Source of the DNA: Hyaloraphidium curvatum
Lineage: Eukaryota > Monoblepharomycota > Hyaloraphidiomycetes > Hyaloraphidiales > Hyaloraphidiaceae
Assembly (NCBI GenBank): GCA_025558095.1
Contig: JAIVFI010000028.1
Location: 496,001 to 560,000 of the forward strand
DNA length: 64,000 bases
Direction: 5' to 3'
Positions within the stretch are counted from its first letter, which is position 1; each line of letters starts with the position of its first letter. The notes below the pieces were generated by a model that searched no databases, had not been told where the DNA came from, and saw only the letters and a program-made list of their open reading frames with translations. The position numbers and the translations under genes were made by a program. Shown piece by piece: positions 42,131 to 51,693 of the stretch.

Positions 42131-42377
42131 GCCATCGAGCAGCTGCGGCGACGAAAGTCAGGCTCCACACCTCCACGCCCACCGATGCACCCCCGCTCAC
42201 CTCAGCGCGACGTGCGACGTGTATCTAAGTTTACCTGCTCGATTGCCGGCGCGATTTGCTTGTCCTCGACGCGATGCGGGCCCGCGGTTTTGTCTCAAAA
42301 CGCAGTGCCACAGCTAAGCCCCGAGCAGAAATCCCTTCAGAAATCCACAAGGGTGTCTCCCTGCCTCCACCGCGTCG

Positions 42378-44073
42378 ATGGCATCGCAGCAGGCTCCGTC
42401 CGACGCGCCCTCGGGCCCCGGGAACCCGGGCAGCCTTGGCCCGCACGATGTCGGGGGGCTCACGTGGGCGGATTACGCCAAGATGCCGCTGGATCTGCGC
42501 GACCACGTCAAGGCTCACTGGGAGAAGGAGATGGACGTCCTGCTTGGCTTGCTCTGGTGTAGGCCACGTGCGCCGTCGGCTGCGCAACTCAATGCTCATG
42601 GACGCGCCGGACAGACAAGAAGATGATGAACATCGACCAGCTTCGCCGGGGAATCGAGTATCTGGAGCCTGAGGCTTATGCTACGTGGACCTACTACGGA
42701 AAATGGGCGGCCTCCATGACCAGGATCCTCGTCGAGAAGGGAGCCATCACGCAGGAGGAGATCGACGCCGAGCTCGGGCCCACCCAGTCCGAGGATAAGA
42801 TTGCCTTCAACGTCGGTGACCGGGTGACCGTCAAGCCGGAGCTCACCAAGTCGCGCTGGAGGAAGCCTCAGTGAGTGACATCGGTGTAGCAAGCATTCGT
42901 TCGCGGCTGAGCACCGGCTTTATTTCCAGCCTCCGCACCCCGGGCTACATCTACGGGTGCACGGGTATCGTCGAGCGCGTCGCCGGCGTGTTTCCCAACC
43001 CAGAAGTCGGAGCGTTCCGGACCTCGCATAAGATCATGTCGCCGCTTTACAGGTTGGTCCTTTGATATGTTTCATTTGGCATGGTTCTGACGGAAGGGAC
43101 AGGGTTCGGTTCAACCTCAAGGACGTCTGGCCCGAGAACCCGGACGGCGAAAACAACAACACCACCATCGACGTCGAAATTTACCAGCACTGGCTGGTCC
43201 CGGCTTCGTCGGCCGCGGCGCCTGCCCCCGCACCGGCGCGTTCGGCGCACGCTCATTCGCACGAGGGGCACTCCCACGATGGGCACTCGCACGGCGGCCA
43301 CTCGCACGACCATGACCACGACCACGACCATGACCACGCCGGCGGGGACCATGGTCACAAGCACGAAGAGCGCGCCCAGGTGGAACAGGCCGCGGTCGAC
43401 AAGGAGGGCGAGCCGCACCCCGAGCAGACCCTCGCCGCCGCCCTCTTGAACCTCTGCGTGGCCAAGGGCATCGTGACCAGGGAAGAAATCAGGAGCTCCA
43501 TCGACCAGCAAGACACGCAGTACGCGGGGATGACGGCGGGACCGATGCTGGTCGCGAAAGCCTGGGTCGACCCGGAGTTCCGGGAGAGGCTCGTCAAGGA
43601 CTGCAAGGCGGCATCGGCAGAACTGGGGCTGAAGACCACCACCGGTGCCGAGCCGGAGATGGTCGCGGTCCTCAACGAACCTGGAAGGCACAACGTCGTC
43701 GTTTGCACCTTGTGCAGCTGCTGTGAGTTGCTCGTGCCTCCGTCTTTGTTTCCGGCCTCACGCGCTCGACGCAGATCCCCGCGCGGTGCTTGGCTTTCCG
43801 CCGGACTGGTACAAGAGCCGAACGTACCGCAGCCGGATGGTCCGCAACCCACGCGCGCTCCTCGCTGAAGCCTTCGACCTCGTCATCCCCGAATCGACCG
43901 AGCTCCGCGTCCACGACTCCAACGCCGACCTGCGCTACATCGTGATCCCGGAGCGGCCGGCGGGCACCGAGGGCTGGAGTGAGGAGAAGCTGAGGTCGCT
44001 GGTGACCCGCGATACCATGATAGGCGTCGCGGTGTGCAAGGTTCCCAGCTCGGAGGGCACGCCCAAGATTTGA
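42378..44073 (+). CDS. fused nitrile hydratase (beta - polyHis linker - alpha), copy 1
   Basis: Five exons: 42378-42558, 42615-42870, 42930-43052, 43103-43722 and 43775-44073 (verified, 1479 nt, 492 aa). The N-terminal half is the beta subunit ([66 protein letters not shown]...[10 protein letters not shown]). A linker of about 40 residues holds 17 histidines (residues 236-274), mostly as SH, GH and DH repeats. The alpha subunit follows ([23 protein letters not shown]), with metal motif V-CTLCSC (Cys388, Cys391, Cys393) and [14 protein letters not shown]. The Thr in CTLCSC is the cobalt-type signature. It hydrates nitriles to amides, presumably in the cytosol. A beta-alpha fusion with a His-rich insert is known from the choanoflagellate Monosiga brevicollis. 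No lesions. Confidence 0.96.
43247..43369 (+). repeat. polyhistidine linker coding repeat, copy 1
   Basis: Imperfect hexamer-like repeats of CAC/CAT with GAC, TCG and GGC codons encode the 17-His linker between the beta and alpha parts of the nitrile hydratase. It is an in-frame coding repeat, not a satellite. Confidence 0.9.
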
Positions 44074-44252
44074 TGCAGATCACGTGCAGGACTAGCCTTG
44101 GCGGACAGTAGTTTCTCGTTGATTTTGCGCGAGGAAAGATCTGACGGAGGATCCGATCGACAATCTTCTTCGTGCATGGGCGCTCCCGATCGCGCAACGC
44201 CGTCAACAATCTGTCCCCCTTCTCGAATCCTCCGTTCCGTCAAGAGCACACG

Positions 44253-45932
44253 ATGCCATCTGACACGGGATCGCCCGAGGACCATTCGGGTCCGGGACAC
44301 CCCGGCACCCTCGGTCCGCACGACGTAGGCGGGCTCACATCGGCGGAGTACGCCAAGTTGCCGCTCGACCTTCGGGAGCACCCCAAGAACCAGTGGGAGA
44401 AGGAAATGGACGTGCTCTTTGGCGTCATATGGTGTCGGTGATTTGCATACGTGGAAACCATGTGTCCGTACCGACGCGTTTGCCGGGCGACAGACAGGCA
44501 GCTCATCAGCCTGGATCAGTTCCGGCGCGGCATCGAGTATTTGGAACCGGAGGCATACAGCACGTGGTCCTACTACGGCAAATGGGCTGCCACGATGACC
44601 CGATCTTTGATCGAGAACGGAGCGGTTACCCAAGAGGAGATTGACGCCGAGTTGGGACCCGTCGAGTCGGAGGAGAAGGTTGCCTTCGCCGTCGGCGACC
44701 GGGTGACCGTCAAGCCGGAGCTCACCAAGTCGCGCTGGAGGAAGCCGCAGTACGTCGTTTCGTGGGGTGCTTGGCTCGCGGTTCCTGGGCCAACCGAGCT
44801 CTCCCAGCCTCCGGACCCCAGGTTACATCTTTGGGTGTTCCGGCATCGTGGAACGCGTTGCCGGCGTGTTTCCCAATCCCGAGGTTGGAGCCTTCCGGAT
44901 TTCGCACCAGATTATGTCGCCCTTGTATCGGTCGGTCTCTTCGTTTGTCGCGTTGAGCCCGAACTCACGCTGACACCGCTCGACCAGAGTCCGCTTCAAC
45001 CTCAAGGACGTCTGGCCGGAGAACCCGGACGGCGAGAACAACAATACGACGATCGATGTGGAGATCTACCAGCACTGGCTCGTTCCTGCCTCAACTGCTC
45101 CGGCTTCTGCCCCCGTCGCAAGGTCGGAGTCGTCTCACGGCGGACACTCCCACGACGGACGCTCGCACGGCGGCCACTCGCACGACCATGACCATGATCA
45201 TGATCATGACCACGCCGGCGGGGATCACGGGCACAAGCACGAAGCGCGGGCCGAGGTGGAGCAGGCGGCGGTCGACAAGGAGGGCGAACCGCACCCCGAG
45301 CAGACGCTGGCGACCGCCCTACTCAACATCTGCATTGCAAAGGGCTGGACAACGAGGGAGGAGATCCGGAAGATGATCGAGGACCAGGATGCTGCTTACG
45401 CAGGGAATGTCACCGGGCCGATCCTCGTGGCGCGTTCGTGGGTCGATCCCGCCTTCAAGGAGAGGCTAATCCGGGACTGCAAGGCTGCGGCGGCGGAGCT
45501 GGACCTGAGAGCGGATTCTGACGACGAGCCGGAAATGGTTGCCATCGCCAACGGGCCCGGGGTCCATAATGTGACCGTGTGCACGCTTTGCTCTTGCTGT
45601 GAGTCTTCTCCGTGGCATATTCGGTCGCGTCAACCTCACTGCCGCAATCAGATCCCCGTGCTGTACTCGGGTTCCCACCAGATTGGTTCAAGAGCCGCAC
45701 CTACCGGGCACGGATGGTCCGGGCGCCTCGGGCCCTCCTCGCCGAGGCTTTCGGCCTGGTCGTCCCGGAATCCACGGAGCTCCGCGTGCACGACTCGACC
45801 GCGGACCTGCGCTACATCGTGATCCCGGAGCGACCGGCCGGAACGGAGGGATGGAGCGAGGAGAAGCTGAGGACCCTTATCACGCGCGACACGATGATCG
45901 GCGTCGCGGTCTGCAAGGTGCCGGCGTCCTAG
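44253..45932 (+). CDS. fused nitrile hydratase (beta - polyHis linker - alpha), copy 2
   Basis: Five exons: 44253-44433, 44494-44749, 44808-44930, 44988-45598 and 45652-45932 (verified, 1452 nt, 483 aa). The first three exons have exactly the lengths of copy 1 (181, 256, 123 nt), and all four introns sit at the same codon positions. The linker has 14 histidines instead of 17 and includes DGR where copy 1 has DGH. The metal motif CTLCSC (Cys385, Cys388, Cys390) and [12 protein letters not shown] are intact, as are the beta motifs (IDQ replaced by LDQ in [17 protein letters not shown]). It is a tandem duplicate of copy 1, 179 bases downstream, on the same strand. Divergence is scattered over both subunits, so both look functional. 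Start [13 protein letters not shown] aligns with copy 1. Confidence 0.96.
45124..45243 (+). repeat. polyhistidine linker coding repeat, copy 2
   Basis: Encodes the 14-His linker of the second nitrile hydratase. Codons alternate CAC and CAT, more so than in copy 1 (CATGATCATGATCATG), so the repeat has been turning over independently. Confidence 0.9.
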
Positions 45933-46008
45933 CGGGGCAAGGTTGCTTCATGTTCGAAGATGTCTACCAGAAGATGTGCTACAGAGTGAATTCCGTTGAG
46001 CAAGCTGG

Positions 46009-47518
46009 CTACTCGTCGTCCTCGTCCTCGTCGTCATCTTCCTCGTCGGAGGACTCCTCTTCGGCCTCGCGGAGCCACTTGAAGAAGGGCTCGGCCTTCT
46101 TCCTGATCTCCTTGCTGACGTCCTGAAGCCCCAAAACTCAGCCACGCACGAACGATACTGCACGACGCCAACACACCTTCTTGACGTACTTGCTGCTGGG
46201 CTTGTCGGCCCAGGCCAGCATCACCTCCTCGTCGATCAGGTCTTCGTCGTACAGCAGTTTGAGAACCTTGATGACCTTGGGCATGAGCTCCTCGGGGTAC
46301 ATCTCGCCGACGAGCCGCTCGATGCCGCCAAGCAGGGCCTTCTGGGCCTTCTCGGCCTTGGAGCCCTTGAGGAAGGACGCGAGGAGCTCCTTGCGCTTCG
46401 GGAGCTGCTGCTCGATGCCGGCGTCGAAGAGCACCTGCGAGAGCACGACGAGGGCCTTGTCCCCGCGGATCCCGAGCTCCTTGGCCTTGGCCGCGATCTC
46501 CTCGTCGTCCATCCCGGGCTTGACGAAATCGCCGAACGCGTCCAGCGGGTTCCCGTCCTCGTCGTCGTCGTCGTCGCCCGTTGCCGCGAGCTTGGCCACG
46601 GCGCCCTGGAGCGCCTCCTTCTGCCGCGCCGCGATGGCGGCCGCCGACACGTCCTGCGACCACTCGTGCTCGTCCTTGTCGTCCACGACCAGGCGCGCGG
46701 CCTCGCGGGCGATCTCGTCGTCGTCGTCCCCGTCGGGGCCGCCGGGGGTCGAGGGGGCGACCTCCGAGGTGGGCGAGCCACCGCCGTTGCCCAGCGCGTC
46801 CTGCTTCTTCTTCTTGAGCGCCTTCTCGGCCCTGCAGGCAAGGATGCGGATCAGAAAAAGCCGTCCGGGAGGCCACGTGGGACCCACTTGGAGTACTGCT
46901 TCTGCTTTTCCGGAGGCGGGTGGTTCAGGATGAACGTGACCAGCTTGTGCTTCATGTCCACGTTGGTCGTCTTGCCGCACGCCATGCACTTCTTGGTGAT
47001 GTCCCCGTTCTTGATGATGATGTCCGTCTCGGGGTTGGCGCAGTTGCCGCACAGCACGAACTTGTCGATGAACTTGTCCAGCAGCTCCTGCAGCCGCGAG
47101 GCGTCGTGCGCGCCATTGACGATGTACCGGTCGTTCTTCTCGTCCATGGAGACCTGCGCGCCGAGCTCGCAGCCAAAGAACTTGGTCGGGTCTGCGGGGG
47201 GCGCGCCGGGTCAGCAAGGCCTCTCGACACCGCGCCGGCCGTAGATCCGGCGCGAAACAAAGGACACGCACACGTCGCCGGCCTGTGCAGCGCCTTGGCG
47301 ATGTCGGACATGTTGGGGATGAGCGTCTTGATGCCGTTGCCGCGGCCCTCGATGGTCCGGGTCAGCCGGGGCATCTTGTAGCGGTAGAACGGGTCATCCC
47401 GGTTCGCAATGTTCTGGAAAGGTTGGAAACCGGTCAGATCCGAGGCGGGGAGGGCCCGGTGGGTGCCGGGGGCCGGCCCGCGGCCGGGTCGGGAGGCGGG
47501 ACCCACGATGGTCGCCAT
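46009..47518 (-). CDS. TIF5: translation initiation factor eIF5
   Basis: A tiny first exon of 12 nt (47507-47518, MATI) splices to [20 protein letters not shown], the invariant eIF5 N-terminus that carries GTPase-activating function for eIF2; the arginine-finger region is in this segment. Next is EGRGNGIKT and a zinc finger CGNC...CMAC, then a charged linker with Lys-rich and acidic tracts. The C-terminal W2/MIF4G-like domain ([20 protein letters not shown]) ends in the aromatic/acidic box ([18 protein letters not shown]). It promotes GTP hydrolysis by eIF2 in the 43S complex. About five exons with short introns. The 3' end is convergent with nitrile hydratase copy 2, 76 bases away. Confidence 0.95.
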
Positions 47519-48330
47519 CCTTGCGGTTCCTGCCCTCCTAAGCCGTCAGAATCGAATTCGTCCTATGCGGTCCCGTTTCCTGGCACTTCCGTCCCTCCCC
47601 GGCGTCCACAAGCATAAAGCTCCGGTTATCCGTGGCGGTCAAGGTCTGCCCCGGTCGGCGTTCAGGGCGGGCCCCGCAGCTTTCTCTGCCTCGGCGGCGG
47701 CGGACGGTAGCGGGCTCCTTTCACGCGTGCGATACTGGGCGCGTCTGCGGGCCGCCAATTCATGAAGCGTCGGACGGGGGTGTGCGGCGGGGTTGCCTCG
47801 CTCTGCGGGCCGGGGGGAGTCTGAGGGGCGGCCGGGCGCGGCGGCGGGCGGGCGCACCTGGGTGCTATGTGGGAGGAGGCGCTCGGCACTCGCGGGGTCG
47901 CGGCGGTGCGCGGGGGACTCGGAAGAAAAGAGCTCGTGAGTCGTTGGCGGTGGCGGTGGGGTTAGCGGATGTACTGCGTGGGTCGGCTTAGCGATTTCTG
48001 GTAGTCACAACGTCGAGAGCAAGTCCGAGAGTCGCAATCCGTCTTCGCGGCTCAAGACACCAGGCAAAGACGGCGGAAGATGGACCATTGGAGTCGGTCG
48101 GAAAGAGCAGCTTAGGCAACGACTCGATCTATGTGCCGGATCACGGCCTCCAACGAACTACCGATCCTACATTGCCAGGAAGACTCAAATCCACGACCAT
48201 CAGACGTTTCCATGATGCAGCGCAACGCGAAGCGTGTCCAGATGGCCCGGGGCCGGAGCCTCGCGGGGCCGAGTCGGTATCTCCGCCCATCGGCTGCTGT
48301 CCCGTGTCGGCGACCGTTCGAGGCCCGGGC
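47519..48330. other. intergenic, no gene seen
   Basis: About 810 bases upstream of eIF5. Short GC-rich open frames on both strands carry no recognisable domain, and no tRNA-like fold was found. Confidence 0.4.
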
Positions 48331-48618
48331 TCAAGCGACCTCCCGCCAGCTCTTGTACGGCACCACCCGCCTCGCCTGGGTCCTCCCGGCGGGCACCTCC
48401 TCGCAGGGCGGGCCGTCAAGGGAGAACGGGGCGTACGCGGGGACCAGAAGGCCGCCGCCGGCCGCGGCCGCGTGGAGGGAGTAGAAGTCCGAGGGCGCGG
48501 AGCGGGAGGGGAAGGCGGAGTCCGTGCGGGAGAGGGAGGGGGCGGAGGCGCCGGGGAAGGTGGCGGCGCGGGAGGAGGAGGGCGAGGGGGAGCGGGGGCG
48601 CGACGCGTTCTGGCCCAT
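48331..48618 (-). CDS. small hypothetical protein with possible N-myristoylation site
   Basis: Single open frame of 95 aa starting MGQNASRPRSPSPSSSRAA. Met-Gly-x3-Ser is the minimal N-myristoylation consensus. The rest is Ser/Pro/Ala-rich and ends VVPYKSWREVA. No domain recognised and only one exon seen; it could be a chance frame. Confidence 0.4.
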   Translation of the reverse strand: MGQNASRPRSPSPSSSRAATFPGASAPSLSRTDSAFPSRSAPSDFYSLHAAAAGGGLLVPAYAPFSLDGPPCEEVPAGRTQARRVVPYKSWREVA

Positions 48619-49093
48619 GGTGTCTGGTTGCGTTCGGGGGGCTGGGTGGAGCAGAGGTGGCTCGGAGGTGCTGCTGCTCGTGTTTGCGATGGCGTTCCGC
48701 CGCTTCGAAGACCGGGTTTATCTATGTTTCGCGCGGGAATCGAGGAACGGTTCGGGGGGTCCAGGGAAGCTTCCGCCCGAAGGGCCCAGATTTCCCGCCG
48801 GAACTCTCGACGTCACGACCCGATTTCTCACGCGCGGCATCGGCGATGCGCGCCGCGTTGAGTCAAGATATGCGGACGATAACGGAACAGATTGCCGCGG
48901 CGTTCGGCGGGGGTTTTGGGCCCGCATCGGGGGGACAAGGCCACGTATCCGCGGGGGCCGCAGTGCAAGATCTCGAGACAACGCAACTACCAATTGCCAC
49001 AACGATTGCCACCACCGCCCTCCAAGCCACGGGTGCGGAGACACAGCACTGTATCCCCGCTTTGGAACCTCCCTCCCCCGTGCCGCCAAAGTA
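48619..49093. other. intergenic, no gene seen
   Basis: About 475 bases between two minus-strand genes. Nothing recognised. Confidence 0.4.
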
Positions 49094-49531
49094 CTACGCC
49101 GCCTTGCCGGCCTTGTCTCCCTTTCCCCCGCCGACGAGCAGGTCCAGCGCGATCAGCACCGTCGCCACCGTCGTCGCCACCGCCGGCGGCTGGATGAAGT
49201 GGCCCCACGAGACGGCCGCGATGGCCCCCGACGCGAGCAGCGCGGCCACCGTGGCCATGGCGCGGTCCTTCTTGGGGGTGCCGGCCAGCGCGGCGAGCGT
49301 GAGGCCCAGGTAGGCCTCGAACGCGGTGCAGAGGTGGCTGAGGCCTTCGTAGTAGATGTAGTGCGAGCGCGCGGTGCCGAAGTCCTCGAAGGTGTCCTTT
49401 GCGAGGGCGACGAGAGAAGCGTGGCCGTTGCGCGAGGGGGAGCCGGAGAAGACGAGGGTGTGGCCGTACAAGTGCCCGGCCATGGTGAAGAAATGGAGAA
49501 AGGAAGCGAATGCGAGCAGGTAGGAGGGCAT
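49094..49531 (-). CDS. small four-helix membrane protein
   Basis: 145 aa starting MPSYLLAFASFLHFFTMAGH. Hydrophobic stretches at the start, in the middle (LTLAALAGTP; MATVAALLASGAIAAVSWGHF) and near the end (VATTVATVLIALDLLVGG) suggest three or four membrane segments. HFFTMAGHLYGHTLVFSG and YIYYEGLSHLCTAFEAYLG resemble small fungal membrane proteins of unknown function. No enzyme motif. It shares a divergent promoter of about 100 bases with the F-box-like gene at 49632. Confidence 0.6.
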   Translation of the reverse strand: MPSYLLAFASFLHFFTMAGHLYGHTLVFSGSPSRNGHASLVALAKDTFEDFGTARSHYIYYEGLSHLCTAFEAYLGLTLAALAGTPKKDRAMATVAALLASGAIAAVSWGHFIQPPAVATTVATVLIALDLLVGGGKGDKAGKAA

Positions 49532-49631
49532 TTTCGCGCGCTTCCGCGGGGCAGTTCGCGGGCAACGTAATGCAGCGGGCGCGGCGGGCCGCACGGCCCC
49601 CCGACCCCACCTTCGTCGCCACCCTCTCGCG

Positions 49632-50345
49632 ATGCCCGGTCCTCTGCTCCCCGCCGAGCTCGTCCTGATGATCATGCACATCCTCGCCGGTGGCCGCCGC
49701 CGCCGCACGCTCCTCGCCCTCTCCCGCGCGTGCCGCTCGTTCTACGCGCTCGGGATGCCCGCGCTGCTCCGCCGCATCGACGTGCACGCGGGGAACCTCG
49801 GCGCGGTGGCAAACAGGGTCAAGTGGACGCGGCCCAGGAGGAGGTCGCTCGAGGCGCCGAGCCCCATGCTGGACGAGCTGGGCGCGGTGCGCGAGGTGTC
49901 GGTCGCGCTCGCGGACGTCGACCGGTTGGGGATGACCCTCCGAGAGGCGCTCGTCGACATGCGGAACCTGCGGAAGCTCGAAATCGACTGCACCGGCGCG
50001 GGTTCGCACGACGCGGCCTACGAAGTAATGTCCTGGGTCAAGAAGGCGCTCGCGGAAGTGGCCGTCACCTCGGCGGACGTCAAGACCGTCCAATACATGC
50101 TCCAGCACTGCAGCAAGTGGAAAGGAACCGGCCTCTTGGTGTTCGACCCCGCCGATCCCCCCTCGTTCGGGAGCCGCGAGACCGTCAGGAGTCTCAAGCC
50201 GCACTCCGCTCCCAAGACCAAGCGCCGCGGATGGAAGGTCGAGATCCGCGGGCTCGTGGATTGCAGGGCCGGAGGAGGTTGGAACCTCAAGCGGCAGCGC
50301 AAGTACTGGGCGGCGTACGGGCACGGCGCGTCGGTGGTGCCGTGA
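49632..50345 (+). CDS. F-box-like protein, paralogue of 54662-55387
   Basis: Single exon, 237 aa. The N-terminus LLPAELVLMIMHILAGGRRR, then TLLALSRACRSFYALGMPAL, has the F-box pattern (L-P-x-E-L-x-x-x-I-x-x-x-L...C-R-x-x-x-x-L). The remainder (LRRIDVHAGNLGAVANRVKW, VEIRGLVDCRAGGGW, YGHGASVVP) is shared closely with the minus-strand gene at 54662-55387, including start and end. F-box proteins select substrates for SCF ubiquitin ligases. The second half has no recognised domain. Confidence 0.75.
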   Translation: MPGPLLPAELVLMIMHILAGGRRRRTLLALSRACRSFYALGMPALLRRIDVHAGNLGAVANRVKWTRPRRRSLEAPSPMLDELGAVREVSVALADVDRLGMTLREALVDMRNLRKLEIDCTGAGSHDAAYEVMSWVKKALAEVAVTSADVKTVQYMLQHCSKWKGTGLLVFDPADPPSFGSRETVRSLKPHSAPKTKRRGWKVEIRGLVDCRAGGGWNLKRQRKYWAAYGHGASVVP

Positions 50346-50491
50346 GCGGCGGACGGCGGGCTTCGGGCGCGGCGTCAGAATGCCACTAGTCCTGCTGAGG
50401 ACCATACCGCGAGCAAACAGCTCGAAATGAGACGAGATCCCTCCCTAGCACGGGCTCCCAACTCCCACGCGACATCCTGCGCCGCCCGCCC

Positions 50492-51367
50492 TCACGCCTT
50501 CCTCAACGGGATCCTCAGGCTCCCCAACCCCACGCTCACCCCGTCCTTGCTCACATTCACCCTCATGTTCCCCATCTGCTTGCTCATCGTCGCCCCGCCC
50601 TTGGCCACGTGCACCTGCGTGCCCGGCGCCACGTCCACCACCGCCCTCGGCCCCCCGGAGCCGACGTAGATGTCCGTGTTGGGCGAGACTTCGACCTTGG
50701 CGGTGGCGCTGGTCGAGAGGCCGTCCTCGGTGAGGCGGACGCCGCCGACGAGGGTGGTCTTGTCGTTGACCTGGAAACGCGGGGTCAGATGCCGCCCTCG
50801 TACCTCGGCGGCCACCAACCTGCACTGCCTGGTAGTTCTGGACCGAGGGGCCGTTGGTCCCCACGGTCACCGACGTCCCGTTGTTCCCGACCCCCTTTGT
50901 GACGCTCGCTGACGGTCCGCTGCCATCGACGCCCCTTAGCCGCCCTCCCTCCCCGATGGGACGCCTCCAACCCACCCCGGACCCATCCCAACCTGCGCAT
51001 ACGTGTTCCCCGACGCCTGCCCCGACCCCGCGACGACCATCGCCCCCGCCACCGGCACAATGCTCGCCTGCTGCACCGGCGGTGCCGCGTACTGCGCCGG
51101 CGCGGAGGGGAAGTCCCACTGCGACTGCCCCGTGGCGGTGTTGACGTAGAACACCTTGCCGGTGGAGTGGTCCGTCTGCGCGAAGAACCCGGGGGGCAGC
51201 GCGGGCGGGGCGGCGGGGGCGGAGGGGTGTTCCCATTGCGATTGGCCGGTGGCGGTGTTGACGAAGAACACCTTGCCGGTGGCGGGGTCGGTCTGCGCGA
51301 TGAAACCCGGGGGGAGCGCGGGAGGGGCGGCGGCGCGTGGGGGGAGCGGGGGCTGGGCGGCCGACAT
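50492..51367 (-). CDS. tandem WW-domain protein
   Basis: Starts MSAAQPPLPPRAAAPP. Two WW-like domains in the first 75 residues: LPPGFIAQTDPATGKVFFVN...QSQWEHP and LPPGFFAQTDHSTGKVFYVN...QSQWDFP. Both have F where the first Trp usually sits (LPPGW), but keep the Y/F-F-V-N-T core and the second Trp. A Gln/Ala/Val linker (QASIVPVAGAMVVAGSGQASG) is followed, after short introns, by beta-rich repetitive sequence (TTLVGGVRLTEDG, DIYVGSGGPRAVVDVAPG, MRVNVSKDGVSVGLGSLRIP). WW domains bind Pro-rich ligands. The C-terminal part is unrecognised. Exon borders between 50780 and 51000 are tentative. Confidence 0.75.
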
Positions 51368-51693
51368 GCCGGTCGGTGCGGGGCGGCCGCCGGAGCGGAG
51401 GAGGAGGGAAGGGAGAAAAGGCGGAGGAGAAAGGCGGAGATTCGAGGTGGGAGCAGGGAGTGATTGAGGCTCCGTGCCGGAGGGACCAGCAGGGAGCAGG
51501 GGGTAGCCCAGTGGCCGACGCGTTGTCGGCATCCCCCGTTTCTCAATCCGATCACGTCCGTTCTTCCATCGATTCCGGGCTCTGCTGGTTGGATCCCGAG
51601 CTCCGGGCTATTCGCTCGGCTGATGCGCTCTGCTCGCGGCCGCGGACCGTCGACTCACCGGTCGCCCCGTCACCCACCAATCACGGACCCACC

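Noticed and set aside
43247-45243. The two His-codon repeat blocks as a CRISPR-like or satellite array
   Set aside because: They are in-frame coding repeats inside nitrile hydratase exons, with no spacers and no repeat outside the exons.
42378-45932. Recent bacterial transfer of the nitrile hydratases
   Set aside because: Both copies have four introns in the local style, local base composition and the fused architecture known from another eukaryote. Any transfer would be old and is not demonstrable here.
51500-51560. tRNA-like stretch with an A-box-like TAGCCCAGTGG and a small hairpin
   Set aside because: The anticodon-like loop lacks the required T before the anticodon, no good B box follows, and acceptor pairing is poor.
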